Shown: positions 8,248 to 17,394 of the stretch, one piece after another
Numbering within the stretch: the first letter of the stretch is position 1
How the letters are laid out: each line of letters opens with the position of its first letter
Source of the DNA: Paraburkholderia bannensis
Lineage (GTDB): Bacteria > Pseudomonadota > Gammaproteobacteria > Burkholderiales > Burkholderiaceae
DNA length: 64,000 nt
NCBI RefSeq assembly: GCF_014200455.1
Contig: NZ_JACHBW010000014.1
Coordinates: forward strand, 1-64,000
Direction of reading: 5' to 3'
Made by a program: the position numbers and the translations under genes
The notes under the pieces: model-generated
What the model saw: the letters and a program-made list of their open reading frames with translations, nothing else
The model's database searches: none
What the model was told of the DNA's origin: nothing

Positions 8248-8387
8248 TTTCAGATTCCAGAATTCGGACTTCGATTGGTCACCGTTGCTCCTGGTGCTTA
8301 CCCTCGGTGCTCGCGGCAAGTGCGACCACCCGCTTCGAGCCACTTTCCATCGACAAAATACGAAGGTAAAGAAAGCAATTTCTGGCT

Positions 8388-8412
8388 ATTGCATTGGATT
8401 TATCTATGCAAT
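8388..8412. promoter_or_regulatory. Inverted repeat ATTGCAT-N11-ATGCAAT in divergent promoter region
   Basis: A perfect 7-base inverted repeat with an 11-base spacer lies between the divergent spuC and polyamine-binding genes. It is a candidate operator for both, possibly for the LysR gene at 10131. The rest of this 408-base region is AT-rich and shows no gene. Confidence 0.5.
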
Positions 8413-8655
8413 ACGACCGCTGTGAATGGTGCACCCAACCCAGACTTTCAGTGTGCTTTCCGCATTTTTACTGTACCGGATTCAAACATAGAGAAAACCT
8501 ATCCATGAGCTAGCTAAACTATTTTTTTCTCGCGATTTTCACAGTGCTACGCTTCAGCCGTCGTTCGTCACCGCCCTGATTTTTCGTACGTCCATCAACG
8601 CTTTCACGCACTGGGCGCATGTCCTCCCGTCTTTTTCATCCGTAGAGAGAACATC

Positions 8656-9789
8656 ATGAGCATCGATCGATTCCGGCAGATTGCGCGTCCCGCGATTGCA
8701 TTGGCTTCACTGGCCTCTATCGCCAGTGTGGGCAATTTGATGGCCACGCCCGTCATGGCCGCCGAAACGCAGCTGAACATCTATAACTGGTCCGACTACA
8801 TCGGCAAGGACACGATTCCAGACTTCGAGAAACAAACGGGAATCAAGGTCAAATACGATAACTACGATGGTGACGACACCCTGCAGGCCAAGCTACTCGC
8901 AGGCAGCTCCGGCTACGACATCGTGGTGCCCACGTCCAATTACATGGCGCGCCAGATTCCCGCCGGCATCTATCAAAAGCTCGACAAGTCGAAATTGCCC
9001 AATCTGGCGAATCTCGATCCCGGCCTGATGAAGATCATCGCGCAAGCGGATCCGGGCAACCAGTATGGTGCGCCTTACGCCTACGGCACCGATGGGATGG
9101 GCTACAACGTGCAGGCCGTGCAGAAAGCGCTGGGCGGCAACGCGCCTGTGGATAGCTGGGCGCTGGTGTTCGATCCTGAGAACATGTCGAAACTCAAGAG
9201 CTGCGGCGTGTCCTTCCTCGATCAGGCCGTCGACGTATTCGCGGCGACGCTGCAATACCTGCATAAAGATCCAAACAGCACCAACCCCGGCGATTATCAG
9301 GTGGCCTACGAGACGCTGAAGAAAATCCGCCCGTATATCACGCAGTTCAATTCGTCCGGTTATATCAACGACCTGGCGAACAACGATATTTGCGTGGCAT
9401 TTGGCTGGTCGGGCGATATTGGTATCGCGCATCGCCGTGCGGTGGACGCGAAACGCGCCTATGAGATCAAGTTCTCGAATGCCCGGGAAGGCGGACTGAT
9501 CTGGTTCGACATCATGGGCATTCCCAAGGACGCGCCCCATCCGGAGGCGGCGCTCGCGTGGATCAACTACATCGAGGACCCGAAGGTCAACGCTGGCATC
9601 ACCAATGAGGTGTTCTATCCCACGCCGAACACAGCGGCGCAATCCTTCGTGACCGCATCGGTAGCCAATGATGCGGGCGTGTATCCGCCGCCGGAGGTGC
9701 TCGCGAAAATGACGATGATGAAGGCACTCCCCGCCGACATCCTGCGCCTCGAAAACCGTCTCTGGGCTCAGCTCAAGACCGGGCACTAA
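8656..9789 (+). CDS. Periplasmic polyamine-binding protein (PotF/SpuD family)
   Basis: A 377-residue solute-binding protein for putrescine or spermidine ABC import. Residues 1-35 form a signal peptide ending in PVMA-AE. The mature part resembles E. coli PotF closely: IYNWSDYI, NAPVDSW, LKSCGVSFLD, YLHKDPNST, SGYINDLANNDICVAFGW, and FYPTPNTAA. AGAGAG precedes the ATG. Normally ATPase and permease genes follow; here they are absent and a porin fragment follows directly. The protein must work with a transporter encoded elsewhere, or it is the survivor of a deleted locus. Confidence 0.88.
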   Translation: MSIDRFRQIARPAIALASLASIASVGNLMATPVMAAETQLNIYNWSDYIGKDTIPDFEKQTGIKVKYDNYDGDDTLQAKLLAGSSGYDIVVPTSNYMARQIPAGIYQKLDKSKLPNLANLDPGLMKIIAQADPGNQYGAPYAYGTDGMGYNVQAVQKALGGNAPVDSWALVFDPENMSKLKSCGVSFLDQAVDVFAATLQYLHKDPNSTNPGDYQVAYETLKKIRPYITQFNSSGYINDLANNDICVAFGWSGDIGIAHRRAVDAKRAYEIKFSNAREGGLIWFDIMGIPKDAPHPEAALAWINYIEDPKVNAGITNEVFYPTPNTAAQSFVTASVANDAGVYPPPEVLAKMTMMKALPADILRLENRLWAQLKTGH

Positions 9790-10122
9790 AAGCCCATCCG
9801 CCTCGCGGTCCGCAGCGTGTCAAGCAAGAACGGCGATGGCGGCTTGGCGCTCAACTGCAACGGCATGGATCCGTACAACGGCTTTGGTATCGGTGCGGAC
9901 TGCCTGGCAAATTCGCAAGCGAACGACGGGCTGGGCTTCGAGTGCAAGGGCGCGGTGCGTCAGGACGTAGCGCTGGACCTGCTGTTCTACCCGACCCAGC
10001 CGATCACGGTGAAGGTGGAATTCCGCCACGACTGGGCGTCGCGGAAGGTGTTCCGGCGTAACGACGGTTCGTACAGCAAGAGCAATGACTTGCTGGGAGC
10101 GCAGTTCATCTACTCGTTCTAG
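9790..10122 (+). pseudogene. C-terminal remnant of an outer-membrane porin
   Basis: Directly after the stop of the binding-protein gene, and in its frame, an open stretch encodes about 110 residues ending in KVEFRHDWAS, then NDGSYSKSNDLLGAQFIYSF. Aromatic-terminated strands of this kind end BBP2-type outer-membrane beta-barrel proteins, which are usually over 350 residues. There is no signal peptide and no ribosome-binding site, only a GTG at 9817. I read it as the tail of a porin gene left by a deletion that also removed the transport genes expected here. Confidence 0.7.
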
Positions 10123-10130
10123 CCAGCGAG

Positions 10131-11057
10131 TCAGGGCCGCGCATACTGGTGCTTGATCAGCTCCTCGGCAAACGAGGCGAAACGCTGCACCACCATGCGC
10201 GGCTTCATCGTGCGCGAGTGCGCAATGCCCAAAGTCGTCGCGACGACTTTTTCCTTGAAGCGCTTCACCACGAAATCCCCGCCATCGACGGTTTGCGTCG
10301 ATTTGAGCGGGAAATTCAGGATGCTGTAGCCCAGGCCATTCGCCACCATACCGCGCACCACTTCAGGTTGCGACGAGCGGAAAACCGGCACGGGCCGCTG
10401 CCCGATCGCATCGAATAAAGAAGAAAAATATTCGCGACTATGCGGCAGATCTAGCATCACATACGGTTCGCCGACGAGATTCGCCAGCGACACCGCACGA
10501 TGTTGCGCAAGCGGATGCTTGCTCGGCAGGATCACATACGGCGGCAGTCGCACCAGCGGACGAAATTCGATGCCGTCGGTGAGATCGATATCGTAAGTCA
10601 GCGCAATATCGAGCGAGCCGTCGTGCAGCCCTTCGAACAAGCCATCCTGGTGCGCCTCCATGGTTTTGAAGGCAATGCCCGCATGATCGGCCAGAAAGCG
10701 GCTGATCAACCCGGAAAGCAACGGCGGCGCCAGCGAGACGAGACAACCCAGCGCGATCGTCCCCGTCATGCCGGTATCGAGCCCGCGCGCGACCGACTGC
10801 AGTTCCTCGGCGTTTTTCAAAAGATCGCGTGTTTTACCGAGCAATTCGCGCCCTGCCTGTGTCAGCGAAAGACCGGCTGCATGATGGCGAATAAACAGTT
10901 GAATGCCGAATGCGTCTTCGAGTTCGGAGATCGCACTGGAAATGGAAGGCTGCGAGATATGCATCAGCCGCGCGGCGGAGGTGAACGACAGCGTTTCCGC
11001 GGCCGTCACGAAGTAGCGCAACTGGCGCAGGGAAAAATTGAGGCGGGAGCTTTCCAT
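10131..11057 (-). CDS. LysR-type transcriptional regulator
   Basis: A 308-residue LysR regulator of normal length. The winged helix is at about residues 8-67 (LRQLRYFVTAAETLSFTSAAR, then ISQPSISSAISELE), followed by the linker helix and a complete effector-binding domain starting near TGTIALGC. It faces the porin remnant and is close to the polyamine genes, whose promoter region may be its target. Its HTH resembles the decayed LysR gene at 2401 (both read QPSISSAI), so the two may be related. The ligand is unknown. Confidence 0.85.
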   Translation of the reverse strand: MESSRLNFSLRQLRYFVTAAETLSFTSAARLMHISQPSISSAISELEDAFGIQLFIRHHAAGLSLTQAGRELLGKTRDLLKNAEELQSVARGLDTGMTGTIALGCLVSLAPPLLSGLISRFLADHAGIAFKTMEAHQDGLFEGLHDGSLDIALTYDIDLTDGIEFRPLVRLPPYVILPSKHPLAQHRAVSLANLVGEPYVMLDLPHSREYFSSLFDAIGQRPVPVFRSSQPEVVRGMVANGLGYSILNFPLKSTQTVDGGDFVVKRFKEKVVATTLGIAHSRTMKPRMVVQRFASFAEELIKHQYARP

Positions 11058-11177
11058 TTCAGGCGAGCGCGAGGGAATGAATGGCTATGACGATGTGATA
11101 TCACGCCAGAATTCCGCGTGCAGGGCAAGTCATGGAAACGACACTTGCCCCGCACGCGGAAAGCCCCCTCGCCTCGC

Positions 11178-12707
11178 TTAATGGACCGCGCTTGCTCCGG
11201 GTTGCGAAATCTTCGACGTCTGCATCGCCGTGCTGTCCGAATCGGCATTACGCGGCGCATCGCCGGTATTGGCGATCCAGCCGCCGCCCAGGTACTGATA
11301 CAGATCGACCAGGTTGGTCAGCCGGTCCAGATTGGCGCTGATGAGCGATTGCTGCGCCGTGTACAGGTCCGTCTGCGCGCTCAGCACCGTGAGGTAGCTG
11401 TCCACGCCGTTGCGATAACGAAGATCGGACAGCGAATAACGGCGCTGCTGGGTGGTGGTGTACGCGCGCAGATCGCTGATCTGCGTGTCGTACGTGCCGC
11501 GCGCCGCGAGACCATCAGCCACTTCGCGGAAGGCCGTCTGGATGGCCTTTTCATACGTGGCCACGTCCTCGTCCTTCTCCAGCTTCGCCACGTCGAGCGC
11601 CGCCTTGTTCGCGCCGCCCTCGAAAATCGGCATGGTGATGGTCGGGCCGAAATCCCACGCGAGTTGCCCCGGCTTGAAGAGCGAACCCAGGCTCGCACTC
11701 GCATAACCGAACTGCCCCGTCAGGCTGATGCTCGGGAAAAACGCGGCGCGCGCTGCACCGATATTGGCGTTGGCGGCCTTGAGCGTTTCCTCGGCTTCGA
11801 GAATATCGGGGCGGCGCGTGAGCAGTTCGCTCGGCAGGTTGGCCGGAATATCGGCAAGCAGATCCTGCGAATCGAGCGGCAGGCCCGCTGGCAGATCGGC
11901 CGGCAACGGCGCGCCCAGCAGCAGCACGAGCGCGTTTTCGGCCTGCGCACGCAGGCGCAACTGGCTTTCGTAATTCGCATGCGCCTGTTGCACGACGCCT
12001 TGCGCCTCGCGCAGATCCAGCTCAGAACTCGTGCCCGTGTCGTACTCGGTCTTGGTGAGTTGATACGACTTCTGCGCGGAGTCGAGTGTTGCCTTCGTGA
12101 CCTTGAGCGAATCATCGTAAGCGATCATCGTCAGGTACTGGTCGGCCACTTCCGAGACCAGCGTGATCTCGGCCGCCTTGCGCGCCTGCGCCGTCGATAG
12201 ATAAGTGTGCAACGCCTGATTCGAGAGGCTGCGCACCTTGCCGAAGAAGTCCAGCTCCCACGACGCGCCGGCCTCAGCCTGATAGTCGCTCGACACGGTC
12301 GCGCGGCCCACGTACGAGAGATCGGCGGGCGTGCGCGTGCGCGTGCCGGTGCCGGTCGCGGAAAGCGTCGGCAGCAGGTTCGCGCGTTCGATGCGGTACT
12401 GCGCGCGCGCCTGCGCCACCTTCAGCACGGAGACGCGCAGATCGCGGTTGTTCTGCAGCGCCAGCTCGATGAGCTTTTGCAGGCGCGGGTCCTTGAAGAA
12501 GTCGCGCCAGCCGATATCGGCCGCTGCGATCCCCTGCGCCGTGCTCGCACCATCGGTTGCACCGGTGGGCTGGCTGTCGTACGCCGGCCCGGTCGGATAC
12601 GCGGCGGACACGGGCGCGGCGGGTTGCGTGTAATGCGGCTCCAGCGTGCAGGCGGAAGTCAGGCAGACCACCGCCGCGGCCAGCGCGCTCAACGTGAGCT
12701 TATTCAT
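11178..12707 (-). CDS. RND efflux outer-membrane lipoprotein (OprM/NodT family)
   Basis: A 509-residue outer-membrane channel of a tripartite efflux pump. The signal peptide ends in a lipobox LTSAC (Cys20), and the mature part shows the duplicated OEP architecture with WRDFF, NNRDLR, SWELDFFGK, TRRPDI and PTITMPIFEGG. The start at 12707 is fixed by AGGAGGA just ahead and by an eight-base overlap with the pump gene. It is the third gene of the operon after the adaptor and the pump. Confidence 0.92.
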   Translation of the reverse strand: MNKLTLSALAAAVVCLTSACTLEPHYTQPAAPVSAAYPTGPAYDSQPTGATDGASTAQGIAAADIGWRDFFKDPRLQKLIELALQNNRDLRVSVLKVAQARAQYRIERANLLPTLSATGTGTRTRTPADLSYVGRATVSSDYQAEAGASWELDFFGKVRSLSNQALHTYLSTAQARKAAEITLVSEVADQYLTMIAYDDSLKVTKATLDSAQKSYQLTKTEYDTGTSSELDLREAQGVVQQAHANYESQLRLRAQAENALVLLLGAPLPADLPAGLPLDSQDLLADIPANLPSELLTRRPDILEAEETLKAANANIGAARAAFFPSISLTGQFGYASASLGSLFKPGQLAWDFGPTITMPIFEGGANKAALDVAKLEKDEDVATYEKAIQTAFREVADGLAARGTYDTQISDLRAYTTTQQRRYSLSDLRYRNGVDSYLTVLSAQTDLYTAQQSLISANLDRLTNLVDLYQYLGGGWIANTGDAPRNADSDSTAMQTSKISQPGASAVH

Positions 12708-15700
12708 GGCCGTCCTCCTGCGCGAGCGCCGCTTCGGGGTTTGCCAATGCATTGGCCGGTTTTTCACCGCCGAACTTCGATCGAATGACCACATAGAACA
12801 TCGGAATCATGAAAATGGCGAGGAAGGTGGCCGTGAACATGCCGCCGATCACGCCCGTGCCGATTGCGTGCTGCGATGCCGAACCCGCGCCGTTGCTGAT
12901 ACACAGCGGCAGCACGCCTAGCACGAAGGCCATCGACGTCATCAGGATCGGGCGCAGACGCAGACGTGCCGCTTCGAGCGCCGCCGCCACGGCGGACATC
13001 CCTTGCTGCTCCTGCAATTCGCGCGCGAATTCCACGATCAGAATCGCGTTCTTCGCCGATAGACCCACCGTCGTGAGCAGGCCTACCTGGAAGAACACAT
13101 CGTTTTCGAGGCCGCGCAAGGTCACCGCGAGCAGCGCGCCGATCACACCAAGCGGCACAACCAGAATCACCGCGAATGGAATCGACCAGCTTTCATACAG
13201 CGCCGCCAGACACAGGAACACCACGATGATCGAGATCGCATAGAGCAAGGGCGCCTGGCTGCCCGACTGGATTTCCTGGAACGACAGCCCCGTCCACGCA
13301 TAGCCGATGCCTGCCGGCAGTTTCGAAGCGAGTTGCTCCATCGCGTTCATCGCCTGGCCGGTCGATTTTCCGGCTGCGGCCTGCCCCTGGATTTCCAGCG
13401 CGGAGATGCCGTTATAGCGTTCGAGCTTGGGCGAACCGAAGGTCCACTTGCCCTTCGCGAAGGCATTGAACGGCACCATCGTGCCCGACGAGCCACGCAC
13501 ATACCAGCGGCCCAGATCGTCCGGGTTCATACGGAACGGCGCATCGGCCTGCACGTAGACGCGCTTGATCCGGCCATCGGTATCGAGGAAGTTGTTGATG
13601 TACTTCGAACCCCATGCAATCGAGAACGTATCGTCGATATCGGAAGCGGCCACGCCCATTGCTTCGGCCTTCTCGCGATCGATATCCACCTTGTACTGCT
13701 GCGTATCGCTCAGACCGTTCGGGCGCACCAGCGCGAGACTCGGATCCTTCGCGGCCATCGCCAGCAACTGGTTGCGCGCGGCCATCAGCTTCTCGTGGCC
13801 AAGCGAGGCGTTGTCGGTCAACTCGAAGTCGAAGCCGGAGGCCGTGCCCAGTTCAGGAATCGAAGGCGGATTGATCGGGATGATCGTCGCGTCCTTGTAG
13901 TTCGCGAAGTGCTGGAACACGCGGCCCACCAGCGCCTGCACCTTCTGGTTCGCGGCGCGGCGTTTGTCGAAGTCCTTCATCTGCACGAACACCATGCCGG
14001 AGTTCTGGCCACGGCCCGCGAAGTTGAAACCGTTCACCGTGAATACGGATTCGACGATGTTCTTCTCGTCCGTGAGCAGGTAGTCGGCCACGGCCTTGAG
14101 CGAGCGCGCCGTGGTTTCCTGGGTCGAGCCCGGCGGCGTCTGGACCTGTACGAACATCGTGCCCTGGTCTTCATCGGGCAGGAACGACTTCGGCAGGCGC
14201 ACGAACAGGAAGCCCACGCCAACGATCACCGCCAGATAGATCACGAACCAGCGGCCCGAACGCCTGATGACGTGCTGCACGCCGCCGTGATATTTGTCGC
14301 GGCTCTTGTCGAAGGTGCGGTTGAACCAGCCGAAGAAGCCCTTCTTGACTTCGTGATGGCCCTTGGGAATCGGCTTGAGCAGGGTTGCGCACAGCGCGGG
14401 CGTGAGCACCAGCGCGACGAGCACCGACAGCACCATCGCCGCCACGATCGTCAGCGAGAACTGACGATAGATCGCGCCCACCGAGCCGCCCGAAAACGCC
14501 ACCGGCACGAACACGGCGGACAGCACCAGCGCAACGCCCACCAGTGCGCCCGTGATCTGGCCCATCGCCTTGCGGGTCGCTTCCCTTGGCGGCAAGCCTT
14601 CCTCCGCCATCACGCGCTCGACGTTTTCGACCACCACGATGGCGTCGTCAACCAGCAAGCCGATTGCCAGCACGAGACCGAACATCGACAGCGTGTTGAT
14701 CGAGAAGCCCACCGCGCCCATGATCGCGAAGGTGCCCAGCAGCACCACCGGCACGGCGATGGTCGGGATCAGCGTGGCGCGCAGGTTCTGCAGGAACAGA
14801 TACATCACGAGGAACACCAGCACGATGCCTTCGATCAGCGTCTTGACCACTTCCTCGATCGACAGGCGCACGAACGGCGTGGTGTCGTACGGATACTTCA
14901 CCACCAGACCGTGCGGGAAGTTCTTCGACAGTTCCGCGAGCTTGGCCTGCACCAGCTTCTGCGTTTGCAGCGCGTTCGCACCCGTCGCAAGCTGAATGCC
15001 GAAACCGGCGGCTGGCGCGTTGTCGTATCTGGTGTCGAAATTATAGTTTTCGCCGCCCAGTTCGATGCGCGCCACGTCTTTCAGGCGCACCTGCGAGCCG
15101 TCCTGATTCACCTTCAGCAGCACATTGCCGAATTCTTCTGGCGTCCGAAGGAACGATGCTTCCGTGATGGTCGCCTGCATCGCCTGGCCCTTCACGGACG
15201 GCGTGCCGCCGATCGAACCCGCCGCCACCTGCACGTTCTGGTTCGTGATCGCCGTTTCCACGTCGACGGGTGTGAGCGCGTACTGATTGAGCTTGTTGGG
15301 GTCCAGCCAGATGCGCATCGAGAACTGCGTGCCGAACAGCGTGACCGTGCCGACGCCATCGACGCGGCTCAGCGGGTCTTCGATATGCGAAGCCACGTAG
15401 TTCGCCAGATCGTAGCGGTCCATGCTGCCGTCGGAGGACACGAAGGCCATCACCATCAGGAAGCTGCTGCTGGACTTGGTGACCTTGATGCCGGCTTCCT
15501 GCACCACGGTCGGCAGGACCGGCGTGGCGAGTTGCAGCTTGTTCTGCACCTGCACCTGCGCGATGTCGGGATTGGTGCCCGCCGCGAAGGTCAGCGTGAT
15601 GGTGGCCGCGCCCGAATCGTCGGACGTCGACGACATATACAGCAGATGGTCGAGACCGCTCATCTGCTGCTCGATCACCTGCGTCACGGTGTCTTCGACG

Positions 15701-15867
15701 GTCTTGGCCGAAGCGCCCGAGTAGCTCGCGCTGATCTGGATGGAAGGCGGCGCGATGGTCGGATACTGCGCCACCGGCAAGTTGAAGATGGATGCTGCGC
15801 TCGTCATCATCAGGATGATCGCGATCACCCAGGCGAAGATGGGCCTGTCTATGAAAAATCGAGCCAT
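12700..15867 (-). CDS. RND multidrug efflux transporter, HAE1 family (AcrB/BpeB type)
   Basis: A 1,055-residue inner-membrane proton-driven pump. It begins MARFFIDRPIFAWVIAI and has the two-fold RND layout: TM1, a large periplasmic porter/docking loop, TM2-7, a second loop (about 560-870), TM8-12. The proton-relay acidic pair lies in LLVDDAIVVVEN and the partner lysine in LSAKNAILIVEF. It captures hydrophobic and amphiphilic compounds from the periplasm and passes them to the OprM-type channel. The adaptor gene ends 11 bases upstream. Similarity to Burkholderia BpeB and E. coli AcrB is strong, but the substrate range cannot be read from sequence. Confidence 0.93.
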   Translation of the reverse strand: MARFFIDRPIFAWVIAIILMMTSAASIFNLPVAQYPTIAPPSIQISASYSGASAKTVEDTVTQVIEQQMSGLDHLLYMSSTSDDSGAATITLTFAAGTNPDIAQVQVQNKLQLATPVLPTVVQEAGIKVTKSSSSFLMVMAFVSSDGSMDRYDLANYVASHIEDPLSRVDGVGTVTLFGTQFSMRIWLDPNKLNQYALTPVDVETAITNQNVQVAAGSIGGTPSVKGQAMQATITEASFLRTPEEFGNVLLKVNQDGSQVRLKDVARIELGGENYNFDTRYDNAPAAGFGIQLATGANALQTQKLVQAKLAELSKNFPHGLVVKYPYDTTPFVRLSIEEVVKTLIEGIVLVFLVMYLFLQNLRATLIPTIAVPVVLLGTFAIMGAVGFSINTLSMFGLVLAIGLLVDDAIVVVENVERVMAEEGLPPREATRKAMGQITGALVGVALVLSAVFVPVAFSGGSVGAIYRQFSLTIVAAMVLSVLVALVLTPALCATLLKPIPKGHHEVKKGFFGWFNRTFDKSRDKYHGGVQHVIRRSGRWFVIYLAVIVGVGFLFVRLPKSFLPDEDQGTMFVQVQTPPGSTQETTARSLKAVADYLLTDEKNIVESVFTVNGFNFAGRGQNSGMVFVQMKDFDKRRAANQKVQALVGRVFQHFANYKDATIIPINPPSIPELGTASGFDFELTDNASLGHEKLMAARNQLLAMAAKDPSLALVRPNGLSDTQQYKVDIDREKAEAMGVAASDIDDTFSIAWGSKYINNFLDTDGRIKRVYVQADAPFRMNPDDLGRWYVRGSSGTMVPFNAFAKGKWTFGSPKLERYNGISALEIQGQAAAGKSTGQAMNAMEQLASKLPAGIGYAWTGLSFQEIQSGSQAPLLYAISIIVVFLCLAALYESWSIPFAVILVVPLGVIGALLAVTLRGLENDVFFQVGLLTTVGLSAKNAILIVEFARELQEQQGMSAVAAALEAARLRLRPILMTSMAFVLGVLPLCISNGAGSASQHAIGTGVIGGMFTATFLAIFMIPMFYVVIRSKFGGEKPANALANPEAALAQEDGHE

Positions 15868-15878
15868 TTAATGCAACC

Positions 15879-17114
15879 TCACACTGCGCCAGCGGACGCG
15901 GCCGCGGCCGACGAAGCCGCATCGGTTGCGGGCGCAACGGTCGATGCGGGAGTCACGCCCTGATCGACCGTCTTCACGGTCTCGCCCGGCTGCACCTTCA
16001 TGCCGCCGGAGATGACCACACGGTCCCCTGCTTCCAGGCCCTTTTCGACGATCCAGTTATCGTTGTTCACGCCGCCCGTGGTGAGCTGGCGCGATTCGAT
16101 CCTGTTCTGCGCATTGACCACGAGCGCCGTGGCATTGCCCTTCTGGTCGTGCTGGACGGCGGCTTCGGGCAGCAGCACGGCCTGCTCGTTGTAGCCTTCG
16201 TCGATGCGCGCGCGCACATACATGCCCGGCAGCAGCACATTCTGCGGATTGTCGAACGTGGCGCGCACGGTGACCGAACCCGTGGTCTGATCGACGGTCA
16301 CATCCGAAAATTCGAGGTGGCCATCGCCCTGATACGGCTGGCCGTCTTCGAGGATCAACTGCACCTTGGCCGCGTGCGGGCCGGTCAGCGTGACCTTGCC
16401 TTCGGCGGCGGCGCGGCGCAGTTTCAGGCCGTCGACGCTCGACTGCGTGAGGTCGACGTAGACGGGGTCGAGCTGCTGCACGGTCGCCAGTTGGGTGGCG
16501 CCGCTCGATTGCACATAAGCGCCCGGCGTTACCGACGATTTGCCGATGCGCCCGGAGATCGGCGAATAGACGTTGGTGTAGCCGAGGTTGATCTTCGCGG
16601 TTTCGACGCTCGCGGCGTCGGCTTCCACATCGGCCTGCGCCTCGCCTGCGGAGGCCACGGCGTTGTCGTAGTCCTGCTTGCTGACGGCGTTGGCGGCGAC
16701 CAGCACCTTGTAGCGGTCGGCCTGCGCCTGGGCGGCGATCAGCGTCGCGCGCGCCTTGGCGAGCGTGCCCTTGGCGTTGTCGAGCGAGGCCTGATACGGC
16801 GCCGGATCGATCTGATAAAGCAGTTGCCCGGCCTTCACCTGGCTGCCTTCGATGAAGGTGCGCTTGAGCACGATGCCGGTTGCGCGCGCCTGCACCTCGG
16901 CGACGAGATGCGCGCTGACGCGGCCCGGCAATTCGACGGAAACGGGCACAGCGGTGGTCTGCACGCGCATCACGTTGACTTCCGGCGTGGCGGCGGCGGG
17001 GGCTTGCGGCTTGTCGGAGCAGGCGGCAAGTCCGATGGCGGCGCACATGACTGCGATGGCGCGAAGAGTGGGCGTTTCCGGTGTGATGGCGTGGATTCCT
17101 GAATGTCTTGTCAT
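15879..17114 (-). CDS. RND efflux periplasmic adaptor (membrane fusion protein, AcrA/BpeA type)
   Basis: A 411-residue lipoprotein adaptor. A signal sequence ends in a lipobox GLAAC (Cys32), followed by the barrel-sandwich and lipoyl motifs (ELPGRVSAH, VKAGQLLYQIDPAPYQ), an alpha-hairpin at about 110-185, and the second half (YTNVYSPISGRIGKSSVTPG). It bridges pump and outer-membrane channel. An Ala/Ser/Val-rich tail closes the protein. It heads the operon and is divergent from the TetR gene at 17395, with a dyad operator between them. Confidence 0.92.
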   Translation of the reverse strand: MTRHSGIHAITPETPTLRAIAVMCAAIGLAACSDKPQAPAAATPEVNVMRVQTTAVPVSVELPGRVSAHLVAEVQARATGIVLKRTFIEGSQVKAGQLLYQIDPAPYQASLDNAKGTLAKARATLIAAQAQADRYKVLVAANAVSKQDYDNAVASAGEAQADVEADAASVETAKINLGYTNVYSPISGRIGKSSVTPGAYVQSSGATQLATVQQLDPVYVDLTQSSVDGLKLRRAAAEGKVTLTGPHAAKVQLILEDGQPYQGDGHLEFSDVTVDQTTGSVTVRATFDNPQNVLLPGMYVRARIDEGYNEQAVLLPEAAVQHDQKGNATALVVNAQNRIESRQLTTGGVNNDNWIVEKGLEAGDRVVISGGMKVQPGETVKTVDQGVTPASTVAPATDAASSAAAASAGAV

Positions 17115-17167
17115 ATTCGCTTGAGGCGCGGCGGGCTTGCGGCCCTACCGTCTTACCAATCCCTTAA

Positions 17168-17188
17168 ACATTGCTTCACGCGCAATGT
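17168..17188. promoter_or_regulatory. Candidate TetR operator ACATTGC-N7-GCAATGT
   Basis: A perfect 7-base inverted repeat with a 7-base spacer lies 54 bases upstream of the adaptor gene in the gap shared with the divergent TetR gene. Its size and position fit autoregulation and repression of the pump operon by the TetR protein. Confidence 0.6.
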
Positions 17189-17394
17189 ACGCGGCATGGC
17201 AAAGCGCTGTGTTACGCGCCAAACGCTCCGTAAGATTCACTAAGCAAGCGAGTAAAACAGGCAGGTAAGATCGCCCCAACTCGATGCCCAACGAGCGCCC
17301 AGCCTTTGCTGGTGGCGCTGCGCAGCGGGGTCGGATACCGTTCGTGCGCACCGCGATGCGCGCGAGGTGAAGAGAATTTGAAGGGCGGTCTGAT

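Noticed and set aside
13333..15963. 876-codon open frame opposite the RND pump gene
   Set aside because: It is the antisense shadow of a GC-rich gene, His/Arg-rich without any recognisable domain.
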